Below, piece after piece: positions 44,469 to 53,991 of a stretch of DNA of 64,000 bases. The notes beneath the pieces were generated by a model. The model was not told where the DNA came from and searched no databases. It saw nothing but the letters and a program-made list of their open reading frames with translations. Every line of letters starts with the position of its first letter. Within the stretch, counting starts at the first letter, position 1. A program made the translations under genes and the position numbers. The DNA comes from Sphingomonas sp. (GTDB taxonomy: Bacteria > Pseudomonadota > Alphaproteobacteria > Sphingomonadales > Sphingomonadaceae), in assembly GCF_024508665.1 (NCBI RefSeq), contig NZ_JANINP010000007.1, forward strand, positions 1,054,001 to 1,118,000, written 5' to 3'.

Positions 44469-45640
44469 CAGCGGCCACCCCCGATCGCCAGGCCGCTGAA
44501 CGTCTGATTGACGTGGAGGGCGTGATATTGCTCGCCATAGGTGTTGAACCCGGTGACCCGATTGTCGACCATCAATTTGGACACCTTGCGGGTCAACTGG
44601 CGCTGTTCGATCTCGACCTTGTTGAGCACGCAGTCGAACCCGATGATGCGATCGATTCCGCCGACCGATCGATCGAGATCGTCGAACAGGTCGGACAGTC
44701 CCCCGACGATGTCGCTGCCTTCTCCCAATGTCAGCACGACGCCCTCGTCGATCGCGCAATAGAAGGTCAGGCTGTCGTCGGGATTGGCGCTCTGGATCGA
44801 CCGGACATAATATTCGCCGCCGGCCCGGACCATCGGCGGATGCGCCGCGAAGACGTTCGATCCCAATTGGTCGACGGTCACGCCGGTCAGTCGCGCATAT
44901 TCCTGCGCCGCGGGTTCGGCATTGATCTCGGTCACCACGCGTCCGACTGGATCCGCCCCGGTGATCACCATCTTGGTGCTGCCGGGGTGATAATGCTGCG
45001 CGCGGAACACCTTCAACGGCCGCGACGAAGAGAGGATGGCGACCAAGGCCGCATCGCGGCGGAACTGCCCGCTTTCGAAGATGAAGGTTTCCTTGAAGGC
45101 CAGCCCGTCGCCCGACGATCCGCCGATCAGGGGTATCTTGCCGAGCGCATCCTGAACCGTGACGGTCAACATTTCCTCGCGGTGCGACAAGCCGTCGACC
45201 AGGAAGATCGCGGCATGATCGACCGCCGGTCCCAGGCCTCGCGACGCCGCCACTGCCGAGCCTACCAGCTCTCGGACGACGCTTTGCGCCGCGCCTTCCT
45301 CGAAGGCGTCGAGCTCGTCGAACCGAGCCGAGGTCAGCGTGAAATGGCTCGCCGGGAAGCCGATCGCCGTAATGGTGCCTTCGGCGGTGCCCTCGCTCGT
45401 TATCTCTCCTGACGAGGTGCAGCCGATGACCGTGAGGCCCTCGGAACACGCGTTGATCGCGGCGGCGAGTTCGGCAAGCGGGTAGCGGCTCGAACAGAAT
45501 AGCAGCACCCCGGCCAGGCTCGGCGGGTCGAGTTCGCGGAACAATTGCTGCGCAGCATCGCGCGGGTGATCGGCACAGGTCCACGCAACGCGGACTGGGT
45601 CGTCGCAAGGCGGAGCGGGTCGCGGAGCCATCGCCACCAT
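44468..45640 (-). CDS. nosP: FIST-domain sensor, NosP-like
   Basis: 390 residues from ATG 45640 (GGAG 9 nt upstream); ATG 45631 and 45673 are alternatives. FIST N (about 25-215) and FIST C (about 220-370) domains are evident: LAGVLLFCSSRYPLAELAAAI, VIGCTSSGEI, IPLIGGSSGDGLAF, and IGFDCVLNKVEIEQRQL near the end. In Pseudomonas aeruginosa the homologous gene next to nahK encodes NosP, a haem protein that senses nitric oxide and inhibits the kinase. The same gene pair and translational overlap here suggest the same partnership. Whether haem is bound cannot be told from this sequence. Confidence 0.83.
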   Translation of the reverse strand: MVAMAPRPAPPCDDPVRVAWTCADHPRDAAQQLFRELDPPSLAGVLLFCSSRYPLAELAAAINACSEGLTVIGCTSSGEITSEGTAEGTITAIGFPASHFTLTSARFDELDAFEEGAAQSVVRELVGSAVAASRGLGPAVDHAAIFLVDGLSHREEMLTVTVQDALGKIPLIGGSSGDGLAFKETFIFESGQFRRDAALVAILSSSRPLKVFRAQHYHPGSTKMVITGADPVGRVVTEINAEPAAQEYARLTGVTVDQLGSNVFAAHPPMVRAGGEYYVRSIQSANPDDSLTFYCAIDEGVVLTLGEGSDIVGGLSDLFDDLDRSVGGIDRIIGFDCVLNKVEIEQRQLTRKVSKLMVDNRVTGFNTYGEQYHALHVNQTFSGLAIGGGR

Positions 45641-45680
45641 GATGTCACGCTCCGGTCGCCTCGTCACCGTCATTCGCGCG

Positions 45681-46070
45681 TCAGCTATCTCCGCGCGGCG
45701 GGTCGCCGGCCGCCTCGAGCGCATCGGCTTCCTCATCGGTGAAGATGCGGCTGCGGATGACGAAGCGCACGCCTTCCGGCCCTTCGAGCGAGAAACCGGC
45801 ACCGCGGCCCGGAACCACATCGATCGTCACCTGCGTATGGCGCCAATAGTCGAATTGGGCGGCGCCGATCCAGACCGGCACGTCTCCCGCTACCCGGCCG
45901 AGCAGGACGTCCTGCGTCCCCACGCGGAACTCGCCGGCCGGATAGCACATCGGCGCGGACCCGTCGCAGCATCCGCCGGATTGATGGAACATCAAGGGCC
46001 CGTGCTTGACGCTGAGCGCGGCGATCATCGCAGTCGCGGCGTCGGTGGCGAGAATGCGAGGAGGGACCAT
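45681..46070 (-). CDS. DUF779 protein, aldehyde dehydrogenase partner
   Basis: 129 residues from ATG 46070 with AAGGAG upstream. It is a small DUF779 protein with the HQSGGCCDGSAPMCYP motif (Cys-Cys and a third Cys, possible metal or thiol site) and VWIGAAQFDYWRHTQVTIDVVPGRG. Members are nearly always encoded next to NAD-dependent aldehyde dehydrogenases, as here, 108 nt downstream of exaC. The molecular role is not known to me; the Cys cluster suggests an assistant in redox or metal protection of the enzyme. It lies between exaC and the FIST-kinase pair, tying sensing to aldehyde oxidation. Confidence 0.88.
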   Translation of the reverse strand: MVPPRILATDAATAMIAALSVKHGPLMFHQSGGCCDGSAPMCYPAGEFRVGTQDVLLGRVAGDVPVWIGAAQFDYWRHTQVTIDVVPGRGAGFSLEGPEGVRFVIRSRIFTDEEADALEAAGDPPRGDS

Positions 46071-46178
46071 CGTTGCTCCTTGGGCGGCGAAAAGAGCGGC
46101 GGGCCGCGAAGCCCGCCGCCGGAGTCCGGACGCGATCGGAGAGTGGAGTGACCGCGTCGGGGATGGATCGCCGCCGGC

Positions 46179-47699
<1,521 letters not shown>

Positions 47700-47788
47700 C
47701 GAATTTCTCCTTGGCCGAACTTGGCCCGTCACGCACGGCGGGCACCTCTTCTGATCGCATTCTGACCTTTCCGGCGGCGCGCGCCATT

Positions 47789-47805
47789 GGACCAAGGACC
47801 AATTG
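47789..47805 (+). promoter_or_regulatory. Block-2 shared motif, copy D
   Basis: GGACCAAGGACCAATTG ends 77 nt before the pseudoazurin start, and 89 nt from the divergent aldehyde dehydrogenase start on the other side. The first nine bases are identical to copy A, as is the CAAT core. Confidence 0.6.
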
Positions 47806-47882
47806 TTCGCGGGAGCGGCCACGGCATGTTTGGAGCAGGAGTGGCGGCCGCGGAGTCGTCCGTTGAAGATTGGGAGAAGGAC

Positions 47883-48353
47883 ATGAAGTTCATTCTGGCC
47901 GCATGCGCTGCCACACTGGCGACCGCGGCGATCGGCGTCGCGGTTGCGCCCGCTCCGGCGGCGCCGGCACCGGCCGGACGCATCATCACGGTACACATGA
48001 AGGACATGGGTGCGGACGGCGCGATGGTCTTCGAACCCGGATTCGTGAAGGCGAATGTCGGCGACACGATCCGTTTCGTGCCGCAGAACGCGATGCACAA
48101 TGCCGAGACGATCCCGTCGATGCTACCGGCTGGCGTCGCGCCGAGTGCCGGGGCGATGGGCAAGCAGTTCGATCTGAAGCTGACCGCCGCCGGCCTTTAT
48201 GGCGTCAAGTGCAAGCCGCATTACGCGATGGGCATGGTCGCCTTGATCCAGGCCGGCAAGGGGCCGTCGCCCAACCTGGCGGCCGCCAAGGCGGTTTCGT
48301 TACCGCCTTTCGCCAAAAAGCGCATGGCCGCCTATCTGGCCAAGGCGAGCTGA
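47883..48353 (+). CDS. Pseudoazurin (blue copper protein)
   Basis: 156 residues from ATG 47883 after GGGAGAAGGAC. A signal peptide (about 1-25) leads to a cupredoxin domain. Type 1 copper ligands are all present: His72 (AMHNAE), Cys110, His113 and Met118 (VKCKPHYAMGM), with pseudoazurin spacing. It is a soluble periplasmic one-electron carrier. Its divergence from exaC and the shared block-2 motif suggest it accepts electrons from the quinoprotein, in parallel with or in place of cytochrome c-550. A denitrification role would be the usual alternative, but no nitrite or nitrous oxide reductase gene is seen. Confidence 0.92.
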   Translation: MKFILAACAATLATAAIGVAVAPAPAAPAPAGRIITVHMKDMGADGAMVFEPGFVKANVGDTIRFVPQNAMHNAETIPSMLPAGVAPSAGAMGKQFDLKLTAAGLYGVKCKPHYAMGMVALIQAGKGPSPNLAAAKAVSLPPFAKKRMAAYLAKAS

Positions 48354-48526
48354 CCCCACGCGCCGGCAGCCGCGAGACCTCGTCGCGACAACGCTCGGCA
48401 AAAGACATCGGCAATGGGCGAGCCGAGCCCCTATCGGGGATAACGCGTATATCCGGCGCGCCTGTGCGACCAGTACATAATGACCGATCCCGGACCGCTT
48501 AGGCGGCTCAAAATCAGGAGAAAGTC

Positions 48527-49309
48527 ATGCGCGAGGTGCTGGTGCCGATCCACGACGACGTCGGACAGCAATCCCGCCTGCAGGCCGCGTTCGACCTCGT
48601 TCGGGCAAGCCAGGGAAGGCTTCTGTGTCTCGATCTGGCCGGGACGGATGCCAAAGGGACAGGGGCGGCGGGCGGCAGTTCGCTGGTGATGGAAGCGGAG
48701 GTCGCTCCGCTCAGCACGGTGCGCGACCAAGTCGCAGCGAGTGGCCTATCGGTCCACTGGATCGAGAGCCGCGAAGAGATGCTGCCGGCGATCGCCAAAT
48801 TCGCGGCGCAGGCCGATCTGATCGTGATGAGCGCGCCGCGCGCTGATCTCTTTCCTCCCACCTATGCCGCGATCAGCGAATTGTTGGTCGCTGCCAACGC
48901 GCCGATCGTTGCGGTGCCGCCGGAATCGCCCGGCATAACGCTGAACGGCGAGGTGCTGATCTGCTGGGACGGATCGCGCGAGGCGCATCATGCCATGGTG
49001 GCGGCCATCCCGCTGTTGCGGCGCGCATCCGCCGTCACGATCGTCGAGATCGACGATGGCTCGCTCAAGCTCCCCGCCAGCCAGGCGCAAACGCTGCTCG
49101 CGCAGCGCAACATCGCGGCACGCGTCCGTTCTGACCTGGCATTCGGCGAAAAGGCGGGTTTCGTGCTTCTCGAGCAAATCGAGTTGCTCAAGGCCAATTA
49201 TGTGGTGATGGGCGGGTTCGGGCACTCGCGCTTGGTCGAAAACATCTTCGGCGGCGTGACCGCGCGACTCCTGCACGAAAGCCCCGTGCCGATCTTCCTC
49301 AAACACTGA
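48527..49309 (+). CDS. Tandem-domain universal stress protein (1)
   Basis: 260 residues from ATG 48527 with CAGGAGAAAG upstream. There are two UspA-like halves. The second (about 140-260) has VLICWDGSREAHHAMVAAIPLLRRAS and the end motif VMGGFGHSRLVENIFGGVTARLLHESPVPIFLKH, including the G-x9-G(S/T)-like nucleotide loop. The first half is degenerate. It begins block 3 and is probably co-transcribed with the quinone reductase 16 nt downstream. Usp proteins of this type are induced by oxygen limitation in several proteobacteria. Confidence 0.9.
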   Translation: MREVLVPIHDDVGQQSRLQAAFDLVRASQGRLLCLDLAGTDAKGTGAAGGSSLVMEAEVAPLSTVRDQVAASGLSVHWIESREEMLPAIAKFAAQADLIVMSAPRADLFPPTYAAISELLVAANAPIVAVPPESPGITLNGEVLICWDGSREAHHAMVAAIPLLRRASAVTIVEIDDGSLKLPASQAQTLLAQRNIAARVRSDLAFGEKAGFVLLEQIELLKANYVVMGGFGHSRLVENIFGGVTARLLHESPVPIFLKH

Positions 49310-49324
49310 CGCCGGGAGCAGATC

Positions 49325-49993
49325 ATGGCGATCGACCCTATCCGACATCTGGTGGTACTCGCCCATCCGCGACGCGGCAGCTTCAACCACCAGATCGCGC
49401 AGACCTATTGCGACGCGGTCGAGGCGTGCGGCCAGCGCGCGTTCCTGCGCGACCTGTACCTCAACCGTTTCGATCCGGTACTCGAATATCTCGGCGAAGC
49501 TCCAGAGCTCGAGGTCGTTTATGACCTCACCGAAATCCGGCATTGCGATGTCCTGGTCTTCGTCTACCCGATCTGGTTCGGCGGGCCGCCGGCGATGATC
49601 AAGGGCTATGTCGATCGTGTCCTCGGTGCCGGATTCAAACCGAGCCACGATCACGCCCAGGCTCACAATCCCTTCCTCAAGGGGCGGCACATGATCAGCT
49701 TCTCGACCTCGGCATCGTCCGAGGCGTGGCTTGGCGAGCAGGGTCAGCTGACGTCGCTGCGCGAAGGGTTCGACCGCTATCTCGGCACGATCTTCCAACT
49801 GGCAGCAACCGATCACGTCCATATCGACGCGGTCGTCGAAGGACTGAGCGCGCAATATGCCGCCGAGCAGCTCGAGCGCGTGCGCCAGGCGGCGCGCAAC
49901 ACTTGCGCGACCGTACTCGGCGCGGCACACCGCGCAGAAATGGCGAAGCTTACCGACGGGGAGACGCGGCAGGATGCCGCTCGCAAAGACTGA
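49325..49993 (+). CDS. NAD(P)H:quinone oxidoreductase, flavodoxin-fold
   Basis: 222 residues from ATG 49325, GGGAG-type site 8 nt upstream. It is a flavodoxin-2 fold: HLVVLAHPRRGSFNHQIAQTY for phosphate binding of the flavin, CDVLVFVYPIWFGGPPAMIKGYVDRVL as the conserved W-x-G-x-P-A region, and ISFSTSASSEAW. Members reduce quinones by two electrons with NAD(P)H and can support KefB/KefC-type efflux or protect against quinone stress. It sits 15 nt after the Usp gene, so the two form an operon. Confidence 0.87.
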   Translation: MAIDPIRHLVVLAHPRRGSFNHQIAQTYCDAVEACGQRAFLRDLYLNRFDPVLEYLGEAPELEVVYDLTEIRHCDVLVFVYPIWFGGPPAMIKGYVDRVLGAGFKPSHDHAQAHNPFLKGRHMISFSTSASSEAWLGEQGQLTSLREGFDRYLGTIFQLAATDHVHIDAVVEGLSAQYAAEQLERVRQAARNTCATVLGAAHRAEMAKLTDGETRQDAARKD

Positions 49994-50041
49994 ACGCCGG
50001 CTTCGCCTCTCGGGCGGGACCGGATACCGCCCTTGCAGCGG

Positions 50042-51355
50042 ATGACGGTGCCGCCGCGGCCGGCTGAGCCGGCATCACCATTGGATGGCAATCCCACGAA
50101 GTCGCTCGACCGGCTGAAACGGCATCCGCTCGCCCATGTCGGGCCGGGATTGATCACGGGCGTCGCGGACGACGATCCCAGCGGGATCGCCACTTATTCG
50201 CAGGCCGGCGCAGCCTATGGCTTAGGCATGTTGTGGACGATGCCGGTGGCCTACCCGCTGATGTCCGCGATCCAAATCCTTGCCGCCCGCCTCGGTCGCG
50301 TGACCGGCAAGGGGCTGGCCGCCAATATGCGGCAAGCCTTCCCCGGTTGGGTCGTCACGACGCTGGTGATCCTGTTGCTCGTCGCCAACACGCTCAACAT
50401 CGCGGCCGACATCGCCGCGATGGGGGAAACCGCCGAGATGGTCGGCGGCGTCAGCCGTCACGTGATGATCGCGCTGTTCGTCGCGGTGACCCTGCTTCTC
50501 CAGATATTCGTACCCTATCATCGCTACGTCTTCTTCCTGAAGTGGCTCACATTGTCGCTGCTGGCCTATGCGGCGGTGCTGTTCGCGGTGCATGTGCCGT
50601 GGGGCGAAACGCTGCGGCAGACGGTCCTTCCGCACTTTCGCCTCGACGGGGCGGCAGCGACCATGATCGTGGCGATCTTCGGCACCACCATCAGCCCCTA
50701 TCTCCTGTTCTGGCAAGCGTCCGAGGAGATCGAGGACATGCGTGGCGCGCCGTCGCTGCGGGACGATCCGAGCGCCGCGGGCGCGGAGCTGAGCCGGATC
50801 GGCTGGGATACGTGGAGCGGCATGCTCTATTCCAATCTTGCTTCCTACTTCATCATCCTCGCCACCGGCGTGACGCTTCACGCTGCGGGAATCACGCAGA
50901 TCGACACCGCCGCCGAGGCCGCCGCGGCGCTGCGCCCGCTCGCCGGTGCCGAAGCGTCGATCATCTTTGCCGCCGGAATCCTCGGCGTCGGCTTTATCGG
51001 CGTGCCAGTCTTGGCGGGTTCGGCCGGCTATGCCTTGTGCGAAGCGATGGGGTGGGAGTGGGGGCTCGACCGCAAGGCGACCGACGCGCGCGCCTTTTAC
51101 GCGATCATAGCGATCAGCGTTCTGCTCGCGCTGGTGCTGCAATTTCTGCCGATCAGCCCGATGCGCGCCTTGTTCTGGAGCGCCGTCATCAACGGCGTCG
51201 TCGCAATCCCGCTGATCATCGTGCTGATGGTCCTCGCTTCGCGAGCCGGCGTCATGGGCGCTTTCACCGCATCTCGGCCTCTGATCTGGCTGGCCGGCGT
51301 CGCAGCCGGCTTGATGGGCGTCGCGGCTGTCGTGATGGTGGCGGGGTTCTTCTAG
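50042..51355 (+). CDS. Divergent Nramp-family divalent metal transporter
   Basis: 437 residues from ATG 50042; TTG 50033 is also in frame and neither has a strong site. About eleven membrane helices are predicted by eye. Helix 1 carries GPGLITGVADDDPSGIATYSQAG and helix 6 carries FGTTISPYLLFWQASEE. Classical Nramp proteins have DPGN and a Met in the MPH motif as metal ligands; here these are DPSG and SPY. The protein therefore belongs to a divergent Nramp-related branch, and its metal may not be Mn or Fe. It follows the quinone reductase by 48 nt in the same direction. Confidence 0.85.
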   Translation: MTVPPRPAEPASPLDGNPTKSLDRLKRHPLAHVGPGLITGVADDDPSGIATYSQAGAAYGLGMLWTMPVAYPLMSAIQILAARLGRVTGKGLAANMRQAFPGWVVTTLVILLLVANTLNIAADIAAMGETAEMVGGVSRHVMIALFVAVTLLLQIFVPYHRYVFFLKWLTLSLLAYAAVLFAVHVPWGETLRQTVLPHFRLDGAAATMIVAIFGTTISPYLLFWQASEEIEDMRGAPSLRDDPSAAGAELSRIGWDTWSGMLYSNLASYFIILATGVTLHAAGITQIDTAAEAAAALRPLAGAEASIIFAAGILGVGFIGVPVLAGSAGYALCEAMGWEWGLDRKATDARAFYAIIAISVLLALVLQFLPISPMRALFWSAVINGVVAIPLIIVLMVLASRAGVMGAFTASRPLIWLAGVAAGLMGVAAVVMVAGFF

Positions 51356-51389
51356 GCAAGCGACAGCGAAATTTCGGCACGCTGCTGGC

Positions 51390-51404
51390 TACGTATGATC
51401 CCCG
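51390..51404 (+). promoter_or_regulatory. TACGTA-N5-CCCG motif, candidate FixJ site
   Basis: TACGTATGATCCCCG lies in the 107-nt gap before the small Trp-rich gene, ending 58 nt from its start. Related sites occur at 53055, 54717, 56923 (core only), 58118 and, inverted, 63769. Confidence 0.35.
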
Positions 51405-51462
51405 ATAGGCCCGGCGGGGAGGTGCGTCCTATCCCACGATCGCTCGACGAGGGAGAAGACCG

Positions 51463-51687
51463 ATGGAGCAAGCCGCACCGGAAGCGCCGCCAGGCGATGT
51501 CGCCGAACAGTCTTCGATCTGCGGCGACTCGCTTTGGCTCAGCCCCCTGGAATGGTGGGTGGCGTGGTGGAACGCGTGGAGCGTTCCGACCGTGCCGCAT
51601 CCTCACGCGCACCTGTCGATGACCGGCCGCCCGCTCACCGTGCCGGAGCCAATCGCGAGCGCTCCCGAGCAGGATTTGTTCGCGTGA
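51463..51687 (+). CDS. Small Trp-rich protein of unknown function
   Basis: 74 residues from ATG 51463, behind a clear GGGAGAAGACCG ribosome site, ending 22 nt before hemN. The centre (about 24-45) reads LWLSPLEWWVAWWNAWSVP, with six Trp in 14 residues; the ends are hydrophilic, with a Pro/His patch (PTVPHPHAH). It could be a membrane-surface peptide. I do not recognise the family. Its position between a candidate FixJ site and hemN suggests expression under low oxygen. Confidence 0.7.
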   Translation: MEQAAPEAPPGDVAEQSSICGDSLWLSPLEWWVAWWNAWSVPTVPHPHAHLSMTGRPLTVPEPIASAPEQDLFA

Positions 51688-51709
51688 TTGCGCTCAAAAG
51701 GAAATTTTG

Positions 51710-53053
51710 ATGGCCGTCTTTCACGCCGATCTCGCCGCCCGTTCGGTGCCGCGATACACGAGCTATCCCACCGCCGCCGAATTCACCGAAACGGTGGGCG
51801 CCGCCGAGCATCGCGCAGCGCTGGACGCGCTCCGGCCGAGCGACAAAATCTCGCTCTACCTGCACATTCCCTATTGCCATGAAATCTGCTGGTATTGCGG
51901 CTGTAATACCGGGGCCGTCGGTCGAGCCTCGCGTCTGGACGCCTATGTCGACACGCTGGTCGCGGAAATCGGCCTGGTCGCGGAGCGGACCAAGGGCAGC
52001 GTCAGCCACGTCCATTTCGGCGGCGGCAGTCCCAATGCCTTGTCGCCCGAGCAGTTCGAGCGCGTCGCCGCCGCGGTTCGAAACGGTTTCCGAGTTCAGC
52101 CCGACGCCGAATGGGCGGCCGAACTCGACCCGCGACATCTCGATGCCGATTTCTGCCGAATGCTCGCGGCGAACGGCGTGTCGCGGGTAAGCCTGGGTGC
52201 GCAGACGTTCGACCTGGGTATTCAGGCGAAGATAAACCGGCTGCAGCCCTTTCGCATGGTTGCGCGGTGCGTCGAGGATTTGCGGCGCGCGGGGATCGCG
52301 CACATCAACCTTGACCTGATGTACGGGTTGCCCGGCCAGACGCTCGACACGATCGCGCGGACGATCACCTTGGCGCGCGATCTGGCGCCCGATCGGGTGG
52401 CGATGTTCGGCTATGCCCATTTGCCGCGGATGTTGCCGCGCCAGCGGATGATCGAGGACAGTCAGTTGCCTGATGCCCATGCGCGTTTCTGGCAAAGCAT
52501 CCTGGCGCGCGACCTGTGGCTGGAAGAAGGCTTTCGACCGATCGGTTTCGACCATTATGCCCGGCCCGACGACAAGCTAGCGCTCGCCGCGGGTAATGGC
52601 ACGTTACGGCGCAATTTTCAGGGGTTCACCGACGACGACGCCGATGCGGTGATCGGCCTCGGCGCATCTTCGATCAGCCTGTTTCCGGGGCTGATCACCC
52701 AGACCGAAAAGCATGTCGGACGATATCGGATGAAGGTCCAGAACGGCCGCCTCGGCACCGTAAGGGGAATCCGGCGCTCGCCTGACGATCAACAACGCGG
52801 CGCGGTGATCGAGCGGCTGTTGTGCGACGGGCGCGTCGACCTGGTCGAACTTGGTTGGTCGCCCACTGCGGCGGCGCAGGCAATGGCGGACACTGAATCG
52901 GGATTGGCGCCGATGGAGGAACGAGGCCTGATCCGCCGTCACGACACCGGGTTGGTCATCCTGCCGGATGGCGAGCCCTATGCGCGGCTCGCCGCGGTCG
53001 CGTTCGATACGTTCCGGACGGCTGGCGGCGACCGCTTCAGCAAGGCGGTCTGA
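51710..53053 (+). CDS. hemN: Oxygen-independent coproporphyrinogen III oxidase
   Basis: 447 residues from ATG 51710 (AAAGGA site 7 nt upstream). It is a radical SAM enzyme that decarboxylates coproporphyrinogen III to protoporphyrinogen IX without oxygen, for haem synthesis. The Fe-S motif is C-x3-C-x2-C at Cys56, Cys60 and Cys63 (CHEICWYC) with a following GCN. HFGGGSPNALS, GVSRVSLGAQTFD, NLDLMYGLPGQT and GFDHYARPDDKLA are HemN-specific; the last distinguishes true HemN from HemW. It is a usual target of FNR/FixK regulators, matching the block. Confidence 0.95.
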   Translation: MAVFHADLAARSVPRYTSYPTAAEFTETVGAAEHRAALDALRPSDKISLYLHIPYCHEICWYCGCNTGAVGRASRLDAYVDTLVAEIGLVAERTKGSVSHVHFGGGSPNALSPEQFERVAAAVRNGFRVQPDAEWAAELDPRHLDADFCRMLAANGVSRVSLGAQTFDLGIQAKINRLQPFRMVARCVEDLRRAGIAHINLDLMYGLPGQTLDTIARTITLARDLAPDRVAMFGYAHLPRMLPRQRMIEDSQLPDAHARFWQSILARDLWLEEGFRPIGFDHYARPDDKLALAAGNGTLRRNFQGFTDDDADAVIGLGASSISLFPGLITQTEKHVGRYRMKVQNGRLGTVRGIRRSPDDQQRGAVIERLLCDGRVDLVELGWSPTAAAQAMADTESGLAPMEERGLIRRHDTGLVILPDGEPYARLAAVAFDTFRTAGGDRFSKAV

Positions 53054-53054
53054 T

Positions 53055-53069
53055 TACGTAGCTATCCCG
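53055..53069 (+). promoter_or_regulatory. TACGTA-N5-CCCG motif, candidate FixJ site
   Basis: TACGTAGCTATCCCG starts 2 nt after the hemN stop and ends 58 nt before the next Usp gene. Distance and orientation are the same as at 51390-51404. Confidence 0.35.
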
Positions 53070-53127
53070 ATATTGCGGTCCCGCGGCCAGGGATAGCGTG
53101 CTTCCGTCCCGGACTGAGGAGGCTGTC

Positions 53128-53940
53128 ATGAAGAACATCCTGGTGCTGGTACATGACGATTGCGGCCAGGAAGCGCGGCTGCGGGTGGCGATGGACATCA
53201 CGCGAGCGATCGATGGGCATTTGACCTGTCTCGACGTCGCCATGACCTCGCTCGTCGCCCCCGACTTCAACGGCACCTATACCGGCACCGCGCTGATGGC
53301 CGAAGAGCGGCAGGCCGAGGCCGCCAATGGCGCGGCGATAAAAGCGCGGCTCGACAGGGAAGGTCTTTCCCACGTTGTAATCAATGCCACGGGCGATCCC
53401 GCGACCTGTCTTCGCCGGGCAGCCAAACTCGCCGATCTGGTGGTGGTCAATCGCGGCCTGGACGACAAGTCGGCCTATCCCAATATGTTCGACCTCGCGG
53501 GCGATCTGATCCTGGAAGGTCATACGCCCGTGTTCGCGGTGCCCGAGAAAGTACGGTCGCTCGATCTGCAGGGAAGGGCGGTGATCGCCTGGGACGGATC
53601 GAACCATGCCGCCGCCGCGCTGCGCGCCGCGGTGCCGCTGCTCAAGCTCGCGCGCTCGGTCACCTTATTCTATGCGGAGGACGGGTCGCTGGGACTGCCT
53701 CTGGAAGAAGCGGCCGCGTATCTTTCCCGGCACGGCGTCCATGCGACGATCCGCCGCGAGAAATGCCTGATGGACCGGCCGGGTTCGGTGATCATGGCTG
53801 AAGCGATGATCGAACATGCCGATTATGTGGTGATGGGCGCATTCAGCCGGTCGCGCTTTCTGGAAGCGGCCTTTGGCGGCGCCACCCAGCGGATGCTGAG
53901 CGAAAGCCCGGTGCCGATCTTCATCGTTCACCAGGCGTAA
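53128..53940 (+). CDS. Tandem-domain universal stress protein (2)
   Basis: 270 residues from ATG 53128 with GAGGAGG upstream. Two Usp-like halves are present. The first has ILVLVHDDCGQEARLRVAMDI, and the second has AVIAWDGSNHAAAALRAAVPLLKLA and ends VVMGAFSRSRFLEAAFGGATQRMLSESPVPIFIVHQA. It differs from the Usp at 48527 but shares the same final nucleotide-loop plan. It is followed by a strong bidirectional terminator, so it is the end of its transcript. A role in low-oxygen survival is inferred from the block. Confidence 0.9.
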   Translation: MKNILVLVHDDCGQEARLRVAMDITRAIDGHLTCLDVAMTSLVAPDFNGTYTGTALMAEERQAEAANGAAIKARLDREGLSHVVINATGDPATCLRRAAKLADLVVVNRGLDDKSAYPNMFDLAGDLILEGHTPVFAVPEKVRSLDLQGRAVIAWDGSNHAAAALRAAVPLLKLARSVTLFYAEDGSLGLPLEEAAAYLSRHGVHATIRREKCLMDRPGSVIMAEAMIEHADYVVMGAFSRSRFLEAAFGGATQRMLSESPVPIFIVHQA

Positions 53941-53951
53941 CCGTGGCTTAA

Positions 53952-53981
53952 AAAAGGGGGCGATACGCATCGCCCCCTTTT
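53952..53981. terminator. Bidirectional Rho-independent terminator
   Basis: GGGGGCGAT (53956-53964) pairs with ATCGCCCCC (53969-53977) around ACGC. AAAA on the left and TTTT on the right extend the stem and serve as U-tract in either direction. It lies between the convergent Usp and OmpW genes. Confidence 0.92.
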
Positions 53982-53991
53982 CCTTACCTGC

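Noticed and set aside
48434..48455. Inverted TACGCG-N5-CCCG sequence before the first Usp gene as a FixJ site
   Set aside because: Two core mismatches, and it points away from the Usp gene; kept out of the motif set.
51687..51700. TTGCGCTCAA before hemN as an FNR box
   Set aside because: The half-sites have no spacer of the required length.
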